Assembly (NCBI RefSeq): GCF_963675165.1
Contig: NC_087384.1
Coordinates: 1,944,501 to 2,008,500, forward strand
DNA length: 64,000 nt
Source: Halichondria panicea
Taxonomy: Eukaryota > Porifera > Demospongiae > Suberitida > Halichondriidae
Direction: 5' to 3'
A program made the translations under genes and the position numbers. Positions 1-13,600 of the stretch are shown in pieces (position 1 is the stretch's first letter; every line of letters starts with the position of its first letter). The notes under the pieces are model-generated. The model ran no database searches. It was not told the origin of the DNA and saw only the letters and a program-made list of their open reading frames with translations.

Positions 1-3000
1 AAGTGCGCGTTAGCTGCTCTCAACTGGTCCTGTATTCTCATTGGATGTTCTGATACTGTTAAAGAACCTGTTCTACAAAACCAGGTAATAAGGAGGATTG
101 GCTGTTGTACTGTGTACTGATTTATCGGTAAAACCCGGCCAATAACCATCATTTTGTAGGAACTAAATATCTGCAATCTGTGCCTTTACGCAATACACCA
201 CTCACCAGGCCATACCATCCCACCCACACACACACTCAGGCTATATTCATGTCAGCCATCCCCAGCTCTCTGAAAAGAATCTGGGAAGCAGCTGTCAAGA
301 AACTCATCGCTCTATGGAGTAGCAAACCAAACTTTGCTAGGAACACTCTCTCAATTCTTATCAGTGGAGAAGCGTCTCTGTTTTCATTGAGCTTATTAGC
401 TGTTTTGGTCGACTTCCTCAGTAAAAATGGTGGTATTGAAGCAAAGGAACAAGAGGGGATGCTCTCGCTGTTCAGCAAGGTGGTTCTCTCGGCACGGAGT
501 AAGCCCCTGCAATTAATCATCGAGTCCTCTGGCCCCATTTTCAAGCACACCTCTAGAGCTCAGTTCTCCAGCTTGCTGTTGCCTGGCACTCTAAAGTGCT
601 TGCTTAGGAACCCAGATGAACTGCTTGAAGGTAAACATTATGTATTTCCTTGATTGCGATCTAAGTGGGACTACTACTCCTGTCTATTGTGGTGGGGTTA
701 CCTTATAAACTTTAACAGCTGGTCACCCTCTATAACACAGCCAGGTTAATTAGCCCAAAGTCTCCATGTGTTTCAGCCTGTATTCATTTTAGCAATTAAA
801 TCACCTCTTTACGTACGTACTGCACTGTTGGTCTGCCTAGGAGTGAATGCAATAACAGATTGTGTTTGTTGTAAACCACCATTACCCGAGTGCATAATAA
901 TTATTACGTACAGCTGTTGCGTTCATGGTATCGGCCCTCCCCATCGACTTCAGTGAGTACGCTAACAACATCCTCAAGAACACCATCGGTGAGGAAGACA
1001 TGATTATCTGAACACACTGTGACAGCTTTGTCCATCTTTTTGTGTGCAGTAGTGGTCCCAACCTTACCTCCTTACATGTATGGTTTTGTACGCTAGTCTC
1101 CTTTTCATCAGAGTTGCAACCTTATCGATTGTGCCTTGGCTTGTCGTTCTCCCCTCAGGGCATCTCAGCTCCAACCACGCCACCACAAGAGCGGATGCTC
1201 TAAACTTGGTGAAGGCTCTGGCCTCTCAGTGCAGCGACTCAGGCCCAGTGAAAGATATGGCCAAGCAGCTGTTTGTAGCTCTCAAAGGTAAACATATTAT
1301 TGACACGCATCATCCATAAGTAACATTGTACACGTGTATAATGTACAATATACACATTGTGCTTAATTGTACAATCCTGTGTGTGTATTATAATACAGTA
1401 GAACCTCGATTATCCGGACACCTTGGTTCCAGAAGGAGGCTGGATAAGTGAATATGCCGGATTATCGAATAGATAAACCACGCCTTGATCCACCCACTTT
1501 ATTGATAAACAGCAGTGCCGCATGGTTGTCTGCGCATGCGCAGAAGATAAGCAGGCATGTCTCCATGGTAACAGCTGCAACGCGCATGCGCATTTGAGGG
1601 ACATGCCCATTTTCTGAATTATTTAATCTGATTAAAAAGAAAACTGCCAAGCCGGATAATCGAGGTTCCGGATAATGGAGGGCCGGATAATCGAGGTTCT
1701 ACTGTACAGACTAATTAGTATACACTAACGTATACATGTACTGACTGTACGTATGATACATGTACGTGATTCAAACATCTGCCTCCCCCTCCACCACCCA
1801 CACACACAGCCAGTCCGAGTGGCAAGCTGACAATGACCGAGCACCGCTCCAGTGTCCTGTCGGCCATTGAAACTCTTTCCCACTGCCCCCTCTCCTCGTC
1901 TGGCATGACAGACCTGGGCACGGCCGTGGCAGAGGGACTCGTGATACACGTCAAACAGGAAGGTGGGTGTGGCAGTGATTGTGTGCAGCCATTTGTAGAA
2001 TTGACGCCTGTCATATTTTCAGGCATTAATTAAATGGTTTGTGATGCTTCTTTGCGAGCAGTTTGTATAGCGGTAGATCACCCAAATTTATCAATGAAAC
2101 AAATGAACGCAGTACGTGTTTGTCATATCTCTTCCCTCCCTCCCCCAGTCAACACAGGCATAGCAGTGGCAGCTGCCAGTGTCCTCCGAGTGTGGTGCCC
2201 CCACCTGGTGGAGACCACACCCAAAGCTCTCACTGATCTATTGAAGGTACAACATGTACTGTACGTAGCAGCACACTCAGCCATGAGGGATATTCTTTTT
2301 AAAAAAAGCTTCTAGTGACTATTGTCCTTTGTGTGTCTGTTACCCCAACTAAATGCTTGTTGAAGAGACTACATGTAGCTGCTCCCATTCTGTTAATATT
2401 GTTGAACACTGAACACATTACTCTTTAATATCGTATGTGTACTAAACACCACACCCACCCACCCACCCACCCCCCCCAGGGAGGATTGACAGGCAAGTCC
2501 ACGCCCTCTCTACTCCGTGCAGTCTACCTCCGTTGCGTGCTGGCCCTCTCCCAACCTGAAGATAGTGCTCACACCGCCATCTTCTCTCCCCTTGTCAAGC
2601 AGAGTTTGGAACGAGTGTTCAGCTCGTCCTCTCCGCAGCCAGCTGCTCTAGAGGAGGCTCTTGTAGCCTGTCATGTGCTAATTAGCATCAGTCGCCCTAA
2701 GGGTGTCCCCGCTGAGGTGTGGGGAGTTGCCGGGTCGCATTGCGAGCAGCTGGTGTCTAATAAACTCATTACAACTGCCACTCAAGACAGTGAGTCCACC
2801 TGTGTGTACATTATTTTGCTGCATGGACGTAAATATGGAATGTACATTTTTATCTGTAGAGATGAAAGCTTGAATGTATCCAGACAAAGAATAAACACAT
2901 TCTTGAATTTTTGAAGTTACTCTTTCTGTTTGATGTGCAGGTCTCGACATGCTAGTGAGTGTGACACGTGCCCTTCTCACGAGTGAGGAGGACAACTTGA

Positions 3001-3197
3001 AGAAGACGCAGAAGAGGTGTGTGTCGATCTTTAACTCTTGTGAAAAGTTTTGTATGCATACGTGCATACATAATTATTATTAGCAGATTTCGTGCTTTCT
3101 GTTTTGTTCTTACAAGTCATCAGCAACTGTTTATGCCACGTGGTACTACACATGCATGCAGTTTGGATGTAGTATTAATTTTATTCCTCCCACACAC

Positions 3198-3230
<33 letters not shown>

Positions 3231-4452
3231 GGGATTGGTTGAGTGGGGTGGTACGTGCAATGCCTCACTCCTCCTGGCAAACACAGAAGGCAGCAGTCTC
3301 TTGTTTCACCGCTGCCGTGGAAACTCACCCTGACCTTGCTTACACGCTGCTGGATATCCTAGAGAGTACTGTAGGAAAGGTCAGTGTCAGAGTACTGCGA
3401 CCATACCACCTGAGGCATTACAATAATTATATGCTGCAAATATATGCTGCAAACACTGTACATTGCATGTGAATGTATATGTAGCTTGATATCGAATTCT
3501 CACATGATAACAAGCGTGAAATTTACATATTGTACACAGGGAGAGTACCCTCCGAGAATGCTGGTGTCAGCAGTCTTAAGTTTGACCACACCCACTCCTC
3601 CTAAGAGGGAGGACCTTGCCATACGCACCCTCCTCATCACTCACCACCCCGCAATTAGTAAGTGGTTATTTGTAAAAACGATACTTGTAAATTTATGGAA
3701 TAATTATTATAATTATTTTAGTAGAAGGAAAGAGAATCATATAGTCGTCATAATTGTATTGATTCTTTTTCTCCTCTTTTGTAGCTCCAACAAACCCTGG
3801 TGGCTGGCAAAAGGTCATCTCTAGGTTGAAGCTTGACCCCAGTGACCTTTTGTCACAGCACACCTCTGACCTGTTGCATGCAATCCACGAGGGCATGACC
3901 GAACAGAAAGATGCTTCTAGGAGTGCGTTACTTACCCTGTTGAAATATGAGGCTGCGATCATCGTGCCAAAGATTGTCGATAACTTGTGTGAGTTGCTAG
4001 GCAACACGGATTTGCTGGGAGTGACAGAAGAGATGATGGAGATAATGTACACACCTCAGGGGCAGTTGTGGCACCAGGGTCTGCTCAAGGAGTGAGTCTA
4101 TACATTGTATGAGAGAGTGTATACAATTTGGTCCTGAAGATATATGTATTTTTGTGTTTTGAGTACATATTTATTTTCAGAAACTAGTTTGTGTCACACC
4201 TACATGTACATATATATGCAGTTGCACATTAGTATTGTAATTTTCTACCCCCCTAGAATGCAGACCTCTCTGGAAGGGGGTGTGGATCTGACCAACTTGA
4301 AGCGGGAGTCCAAAGTGTACAGCTACGAGGACCAGAAATGGGAGGCGGAGCTTCGTCGAGAGCAGCTGGCCAAGAAACGAGCGGCCATGGCCGAGTGGGA
4401 TGGTGACGTGCGGACTATGATGAAACAGGCAAAGCTCGGTCAGAAACGCCAG
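1..4452 (+). CDS. GCN1: GCN1 N-terminal exons (12 exons)
   Basis: Exons read at 1-84, 240-630, 914-988, 1159-1287, 1810-1962, 2149-2246, 2480-2789, 2941-3016, 3232-3379, 3540-3657, 3785-4091 and 4257-4452. They encode the N-terminal HEAT region. Recognisable stretches are LALASQCSDSG near 1230, the block ending ITHHPAI near 3650 (LIISHHPSL in human) and the basic, coiled-coil-prone stretch near 4330-4450. The last matches the lysine-rich segment that precedes the eEF3-like core. Several acceptors (240, 1810, 2480, 3232) sit at the end of CA or C tracts. The final donor is followed in frame by a stop two codons on, so intron retention would truncate the protein. Confidence 0.9.
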
Positions 4453-7400
4453 GTGCAGTGACACGTACAGCTGTCTATTGTACGTAGCATCAAGGGCGTA
4501 TAAAAGAAGAGAGGGCATGCAACTCACTATCTAGTACACGTAGCTAGCAGAGTTCAAATGTTGGCGGAGAAATGTGTGAATTTGTATGAAGTGCTAAAAC
4601 TGTTTTTAGATAAGAAAATTTATTATTTATTTATGTATACATGTCAGACAAGGTATAGTGTAATTTGTACAACAATAATATTCAAGCTCCACACATGTAC
4701 ATGTACATGTAAGTTTGCCTGTCTGGGGTATTGTTCTTGCTCTGATTTGTTGAGTGACGTATATGTGTACAGTACAGTCCGTCTCACCCAATATTATAAT
4801 TTTGCAGGAAGCTGTGGAAGAGCAGCTTCGGTACGAGGAGATCACTCGAAACAAAATGAACAAGCTCAACCAGGAGTTGACCAACATGGTAATTGCTGTA
4901 GAAACAGCGGAGGGTGTTGCCCTCATCAATCAGACGAACAGACTGTGTAGGGCCATTCTGTCTGCGTTACCCCTCCCCTTAGCCAGGGGGCATTGCTGGA
5001 AGCTGTGGGGGGTCTTAGTGCACTCGGTGTTCACAGAGTGGAGGACTGGTGGGTCGAGTTTGTTTACTGTGTACATGTACAACGATATACCGTGTAGCGG
5101 GTACATCATGTTGGAAATGTTCATATAAGTATTTCGTATTGAAGAGCATAATACCTACGAAATTATTCTAGATCCAACGTCACTATCTGAGCTGTACGAA
5201 AATGAAATATTTAAATGATTACGAACATTTGCACTAACGAAAATTAACCACTACCGTATAGCGGGTATATTTCGTGGGTATAAATTTTCGCGGATTGAGC
5301 CTGTACCGCGAAAATTTATACCCACGAAAATTTATATCTTTATTGAATAGTAGGCGTGTTCAGTATTATTGACCACACCTATCAACAATAAGCGGTGCCT
5401 CACCGTTATAGGCTAGGCCTGGATTCGAGGCTAACGGTGTGGAGGTACAGCTGCATGTTGATGTGCGCATGCGCCAAAAGGCTGGAACTCAGACCACGAA
5501 AATAAAATCCGCGAAATCCTTTGTAATGGTCAATCCGCGAAAATTTATACCCTCGAAATATACCCGCTATATACGATACTCTGTTATAATTGACTTCCTT
5601 TCAGCTCAACTTTTTGTCGAGACATCGCTTCGTACTTTGACCTCTAAAACTCTGAACCCCACCCTATCCAAGCTCCTCCCACTTTTGGAGACCACCCATC
5701 ACAGTTCTGACTCTGTCCATTACGCTGCACACACCCTCACACTCCCACTGCTCTCCGTCACGCTGACCAAATCACGTGGCAAGTCACATGACCTTCAGGA
5801 TAGGGCTGTGCGTATTCTGTGCAAGTCTGTGACTGAGTTTGTCTCATCACAAGAAGAAAGTGAGACAGAGAAAGATGTGAGTGTTACAGTATGTTTAAGA
5901 AGACAATCAGACATTAATAGTACAAATGTACGTACTGTTTATCATTGTACATGTACATTTAGTTCACTCCAAGCACGCTCAGTAACTTGTCAATTCCTCC
6001 TAGTATTTGTTTCATAACCTTGGTAACACGTACTGTACAGGGCTACCCAGCTGTTGAGACACTGCAGCTGCTCTCTGAGGTCATCTCAACACACGACGAG
6101 TCTATTAGGGCTGCGAAACTGAAGGTAATCATGAATACACGTTTTATATGAGGTGTAAACTTGCTGTTCCTTCACTAGTTAAGTTGCCCTTGTCAAGCAT
6201 TGATTATTATGCATGCACTGGCAGCTGATGCATGTACACTGCGTATAATATTGCATTAATTATACACGAGCACTCTTGAAATCGCCAAATCTCCCCTCCC
6301 CCCTGACAGAAACCGTGTGTGGAGGTGTTCATTCAACTATTACCGGCTGTCTATTCGTCCACCCTCACACTCCTCACAGCCTCACTCCTCCACACCTCCC
6401 CCCTCCTACGAACAACTGTGCTCCGTGGACTGTGTGAGCTGGGGCCGACCCACCTTCCCACAGGCCCTGCTCTCATTGTGGCGCTGATGATCGCCAGACA
6501 CGACCCACTAGAGGGAAATAAGGACCTGGCTGACAAGTGAGAGGGTGCATATGTTCTGCGTTTGGGGAATTACATATCTAGTTTCTGCCTTGATGTTTGC
6601 TTGCTACATGTAGGTAGCTATGCGATCTGGTCAATTCATGACATATTGCACATGCTCGTTACTTTTGTTAAAGCACTGAAGCAAAATGTACACTTAGAGG
6701 TGTGATCTGAACATACTTATACGTTACATACAGTACACTGTATCTTATAGTAATCACCTCAATACCCCACACATCATTATAACCTGCTACGTACATTAGT
6801 TTTGTGATTATGGTAAAGATTATTACTATGACCTAGTCATTCATTAATCCTGCAGACTATGGGAGGCTGGTGGCTATGGCAACACCCTCACGGCAGAGCT
6901 GATGCCCGTCCTTATTGACCACGCCTCCAGTCCTCATCTCCACATGCACACCTCAATCGCTGAGGCATCCAGAATGTGGCTAGAGGCACAGCGATCACAA
7001 GCCATCACATTCCTCGAGCAACTCCAATCCCTCTATGTTGAGAAGAAAACCACACCCCCTCCAAAAGTGGACGCATTTGGACGTGAGGTTTTCATCCAGT
7101 ATGTGGACCCGTGGGAGTCTCGTGTTGGCATAGCGAAGGCAATGGAACCGATACCAAAATTTCTGGAAACTAAATCGGCCCTCAAATTCCTCAGGTTTAT
7201 TATACCTGGTGCTCTGTCTGAGTCTAACCCTGAGGTGAGTAAGGCCGTGATGACAGCTGCACGTGCTGCCATAGAAACCCACGGGGAGAGTCTGGCCGGA
7301 GAGCTCATGGACCACTTTGATACTTGCTTGCAGGTCAGTTTGTGCACGTGCAATATATATAGGTACATGTACAAGTATATCCTGACTGACATGTAATATA

Positions 7401-10400
7401 TATAACACTCACTTGTAGATTTGCTGTGTTTGGAGTTGATACTGAGGTGTTTCGGCACGTGCTATAGCGCTGCAAATACAAATTTTAGTGTAATGTGCCC
7501 AAATCCAAGATGACAGTGTACGTGTACATGACCGTTTTTGTAGAGATTGCATGCATGCACTAAATTTAATACAGAATGAATCTAAGTTACTGTTAATGTC
7601 ATCTGTCACCATGCAGGCTGTTGCTGATACAATGGAGGCTGATGTTGTGAGACAGTCCATCGTGGTGCTCATGGGAACCCTCGCTCAGCACATGGACAAA
7701 CACAACCCCAAGGTAAGTGGGTGGAGGGAATGAGGAGCGTATTTCCTGCTTCGATCCTTATATACATTACTTCTAACAGAGTTAAACTTCTGCTGCTACC
7801 ACAATCATACTGTACAGTACATGCAACCATGCACAAGCTCAGTGTCACCCAGTCATGCATGCAGTATGTGCTATGCACGCGTGTAATAAAATATGACATT
7901 TATTCCCAAACTCCTCCCACAGGTCAAATCGGTGGTGCACCTGCTCCTCTCTAACCTGGACACACCCTCTCAACAGGTCCAGGAGGCCATCTCCAGTTGT
8001 CTCCATCCCCTAGCAACTGTCGTCAAGGACACGGCTCAGGATATTGTCAAGAAACTCATGGAAAAGGTTAGTCTGTTTGCACTGTACCAAATACAATTAA
8101 CTACACATATAGCACCATGCGTACACATGTACATGCATGTACATTGTACGAACATGCATGCTCAGTGACGCACTGGTCTTAAGCTTGAGTCCACCAGTTT
8201 CAGCCAGCGTAAGGGGGCTGCCTATGGGGTAGCTGGTCTCGTTAAGGGCCTCGGAACATGCATGCTCAGTGACGCACTGGTCTTAAACACGTACCACCTT
8301 CCATTTTGTCTTTAAGTCTTTGTGGACCACTGCCCCTAATGGTAAATCTTTCTATTAACTGTTTTTTACTACACCACCCCTTCTCCCTTCCCTCTGCAGC
8401 TGCTTGAGTCCACCAGTTTCAGCCAGCGTAAGGGGGCTGCCTATGGGATAGCTGGTCTCGTTAAGGGCCTTGGGATACCCACCCTCAAACAATACAACAT
8501 CATGCACGAGCTAAAGGAGGCTATAAAGAACAAGAAGAATTACCGTCATCGTGAGGGGGCGCTCTTGGCATTCGAGTCGCTATGCAACCTACTCGGTCGT
8601 CTGTTTGAGCCGTACGTGGTACAACTTCTACCGGACCTACTGCTTTGTTTCGGGGACGGCAACCAATATGTTAGAGATGCCACTGATCAAACTGCCCGTA
8701 CCATTATGGCTCATTTGAGTAACCATGGTGTCAAGCTAATCCTTCCCTCTCTTCTCAAAGCTCTGGAGGAGGACTCATGGCGGACAAAAGCCGGTAGTGC
8801 CGAGCTTCTTGGTGCCATGGCGTTCTGCGCTCCTAAACAGCTGTCTTCTTGCTTGCCTAGTATCGTACCCAAGCTTATCAACGTGTTAGCTGATTCTCAT
8901 GCAAAGGTTCACCAATCAGGATGGCAGGCCTTGAGGCAGATCGGATCTGTGATAAAGAACCCGGAGATCCAGGCACTCGTACCCACTCTACTGGACGCTC
9001 TCGCTGACCCCTCCAACAAATCTCAAATATGTCTCCAATCGCTACTCGATACGGAGTTCGTTCATGTTATCGACCCTCCTTCTCTCGCTCTAATTATGCC
9101 CACCCTCAAATGTACGCTGGAGATACGATCAACAGACACCAAGAAAATGGCCGCACAAATCATCGGGAACATGTATTCCCTCACAGACCAGAAAGATCTC
9201 TCACCTTATCTTCCGGACGTCCTCCCTGGTTTGAAAACTAGTTTGGTTGATCCTGTGCCGGAAGTTAGAAGCACGTGTGCTAAAGCCCTAGGAGCAATGG
9301 TACGTGGAATGGGAGATGACGGGTTATCAGAGCTTCTGCCGTGGCTCCAGTCCATGCTGGTATCGGACGTGAGTTCTGTGGATCGGTCTGGTGCTGCCCA
9401 AGGCCTCAGCGAAGTGTTGCTGGCACGTGGTGTCGAGTATCTGCGTCAACTGATGCCTCAGTTCATTGCCACCTGTCAAGACATGAACAATCCTACGAAC
9501 GTGAGAGATGGTTATCTCATGCTGTTTGTGTACCTCCCTGTGACCTTTGGATCCGAGTTTATCCAGTTCATAGGAGACGTGATCCCATGTATACTCAAGG
9601 TACGTGTAGAATTCATTATCAATGACATTTATTAATCATACATGTATACCGTGAACATAATTTTGTAAAAACTTTCTGTTATAGTACAGATCTTTTCATG
9701 GTTGGCATACATAATTATATACACTACCCGTGTACATGTGTGGCCCGTATGATGTGTGTGTGTACATGTGTGCCCCGTATGATGTGTGTGTGACTGGTTT
9801 GTCGGTTTCTTTTTACTGTTACCGTATTACTAGAATATTTTGCTGGTGAAAAACCTTTGCGAATGAGCCAAATCAGCAGAAAATTTGACCCTTTTGCGAT
9901 CTAACTATTACGTTCTGGCAAAGATCGTGTGTATTTACTAGTAATAAGTTAGGTTTTGCGGATTTTAATGTTGCAAATTTATCAACCATTGATGGCAAAG
10001 TGCGCAAATGTTTGATGCTCGCAAAACATTCTAGTAACGTGCAATTATTCAGTAGTGGTGACTATAATTCAGTTTTGATACAGCTTCCTATATTGTCCAG
10101 GGTCTTGCTGATGAGTCAGAGTTTGTGAGGGACACTGCGCTACAGGCTGGGGGCACCATCATCAATAGATACGCTGACACAGCAGTCGAGATCTTCCTGC
10201 CTCAACTGGAGAGGGGTCTCTTTGACGACAGCTGGAGGATCAGGTGAGCAGAATGTTTGCATATAGCCTGGGGGATACCACCCGGTGCATGTAGTGTAGT
10301 GACACTACTAATTATTTGGTGTGAACCTTACATGTTTATGGGCCTGACAAGCTCTGTCCCTCTACATGTACATGTACAATGTAGCACTTCCTATACAACA

Positions 10401-10605
10401 GGGGGTAGCAGAGCTTTATTTGATGTGAAAACAAGTAAATCGAAGGCATCGATTGGTAGAGGACGAGCTTTTCTTCTAGTGATATATTTATTTACTACTG
10501 TATATTTATTACACATGTATATGTAACTTGTAAAACAGTTAAAGTTATTCTGCAACGAAATGGAAGCACAGTACCTAAGCTACAGCATACATTTACCCCC
10601 CCCCC

Positions 10606-10636
<31 letters not shown>

Positions 10637-13600
10637 TCCACTGTGCAGCTGCTGGGTGACCTCCTCTACAAGATCTCTGGACTCAGTGGTAAGATGAGCA
10701 CTGAGAGTGAGGAAGACGACAACTTCGGGACGGAAGAGGCCAGACAAACGCTCCTCCAGCTACTGGGCAAGGAACGGAGGGACAGGGTCCTTGCTGGGCT
10801 CTATATGGGAAGGTGGGTGTGCTCTTGGTTATGAGTAAATCCACTCCCACTTCAATGTAGATTACTTCAATGCCTGTATCTTATGACGGGGGTATGTCCA
10901 CATACCAGAAAAGCGATAATAATTGTCTCAACTATCGACTCCTTCACTGCAGATCTGATATGGCAATCTTGGTTCGTCAGACCTCCCTTCACGTTTGGAA
11001 GGTGGTGGTCACCAACACTGCACGCACCCTCCGAGAAATCCTTCCCACACTCGTTCATCTCCTTCTTTCCTGCCTCGCCAGTCGCAGCCATGACAAGCGG
11101 ACCATCGCTGCTCGTACCCTCGGAGATCTCGTTAGGAAGCTTGGTGAGAGGGTCCTCCCCGAGGTGATCCCCATGTTGGAAACGGGGCTCAAGTCAGACG
11201 AGCCACAAAAGAGACAGGGTGTGTGTATTGGACTATCGGAGATTGTACAGCACACGTCACGTGACAATGTTTTGTTGTATATCGAGTCACTGTTGCCAAC
11301 GGTGAGGAGTGGCCTGTGTGATGAGGACAGTGATGTCAGGGCAGCTGCTGCTAAGACCTTCGATAGTCTGCACTCCACTGTTGGTAAGTATGAGTAGTGT
11401 ACGCATAGTTTAATATACGATAGAGCTTGGGCATAATTATACGTACGTACATGTACAGTGCATACTTAAATCACATTACAGGAAATTGAACAGTGGCTTT
11501 ATCATTGTAAGTACAGTACGTGTATGTTAGCTCAGTGTAGACCGCTTACAACTCCCTCTCTGCTGTCATGCCTGTCAACTCTCACACACACCCTCACATG
11601 TACAGGTCACCGTATCCTTGATGAGATCCTTACCCCGCTCCTCTCGGACCTGTCCATCCCTTCCAAGTGTGACCTGGCACTGGACGGCCTGAAACAGGTG
11701 ATGGCCGTCAAGAGCAGTGTGGTACTCCCCCACATAGTGCCCCAGCTGGTGCAGCCTCCCGTCAACACCAAGGCCCTCTCTCTTCTCTCCTCAGTAGCAG
11801 GTAATGAAACGTTGATAGCCTGTGGCCCAAGCTAGCTACTAGTGTACATTCGTGTGCATGTAATTTTCACGTATAGTGTAAAAATAGAATGATACGTGTA
11901 CGTATTTAGCCACGGTTGTAAGTTTTTGTGTTAAGTTCTACTATCACTTGAGTATGAGAGCAGATCGATACTGCATCTGCTACTGTATGCACAATGTTCT
12001 ATTATTTAATCCCCTCTGCATTTCTTAATCCCAGGTGATGCCCTCCACAAGCACCTTGATCGTATCATTCCCGCCCTCATCACTGCTGTGGCCGAGGCTC
12101 CTGACTCCGCCCATAGTGCAGAGGGGGTGGTGCTGAGTGTCAAGGGAGAACCAGGGCCTTCCCACCTCCTGGAGCAGCTTTTGAAGGGGGCACGGGACAC
12201 AAAGCTTGATAGAAGAGAGGCAGCAATGTCATTAGTTCATGTGTTCTGTGAAAAGAGTCCGGCAGATCTCAGTGATCATGTGTCACAGTTGATTATATTC
12301 ACAACAGAGGCTCTTAACGACCCGAGTGAGAGGGTATGTGTGGAGGCGTGGTTTGCACTGGAGGCTATCGTCAAGGTGAGTAGTAAATGTACAGTACATG
12401 CTAAAATGTTTGTGTGCATGACCTCATCTTTGTGCGACAATCAGTACATATAATTATGTAAAGGTTAAAGGTTAAGTTCTACTGTGTATATGATAATTTT
12501 TATAGAGCTCTTAGGCTATTGGAATTGTTAATGCCAGCTGTACTCATTATACTCTAACTGTGTGTTATCATTTTAACCAAGATACTCTTCCCCTTCTCTT
12601 CCCATGCAGAGGGTGAACCAGAAGGAGCTCCCCCATTACACTGGGTACCTGAGGAAGGCTCTCAAGACTGCAGCTGCTAACCTCATGGGAGACGAGCTGC
12701 ACGGATTTGCCATGAAGGTGAGAGAGTCCAAACTAACTAGCATCATTTTTCAATAATAGCCGATCAAATTTTTTTGTATTGTGGATCACTAGATGTACTC
12801 TGCATCAATAATATTGGCTGTAGCTACAGTACATGTGCATGCAATGTTTATTCAATTTTTCATCGTTACCCCGGCACTAACCCCCCATTTGTACCCCCAC
12901 AGGGCATCACTCCCGCCCTCACCATCCTCAAGGAGGGTCTTATCGGTGGGTCACCTGATGAGAAGGAGGAGGCAGCCAGAGTTCTGGTGGAGGTCATCCG
13001 TCTTGCCTCATCTAAAACACTCTCCACCGGCAAGGTACATTACACCTCTGTACAGTGTACAGGTGTACATGTGTAAATATGGGCAAATTAACGTCAGTTA
13101 TTTATGTGGTTCTTTAATGATCAATAATCTGGCCAACACATTACCTCCAATGTATAGCTGTATGTGTACATATATTATTTAATGCTTGGTGTTCGGAGGC
13201 AAACTGATCAGTTTTATTATAAGGTCATGTACATGTAGTGTTATCGATGCTGCTCTTCCCGGTGTGCAGGTGGTGATGTTGATAGCTGGTCCCCTCATCA
13301 GAGTGCTAGGTGACAGGTATGGCTGGCACGTCAAGGTGGCCACTCTGGAGGCCCTCGTCCAGCTTGTCAGGAAGGTGAGGATAATGGTCACCATAGTGTC
13401 TACAGTGTGGGTGATGAGGGCTACCTCCTGATAGCTTGTGCCATAAAGTGGCACAATGAGGAATTGATGACATAATTATTACAACATAATATTATTATGA
13501 TGCTGGTTATATAAATTAGCAAGTGTTTTTTCAAATCTGTCACTCAAGTAAATTTCCTATTTGCACATTGTCAATCATCCTCTTGATATTTGCAATCACC

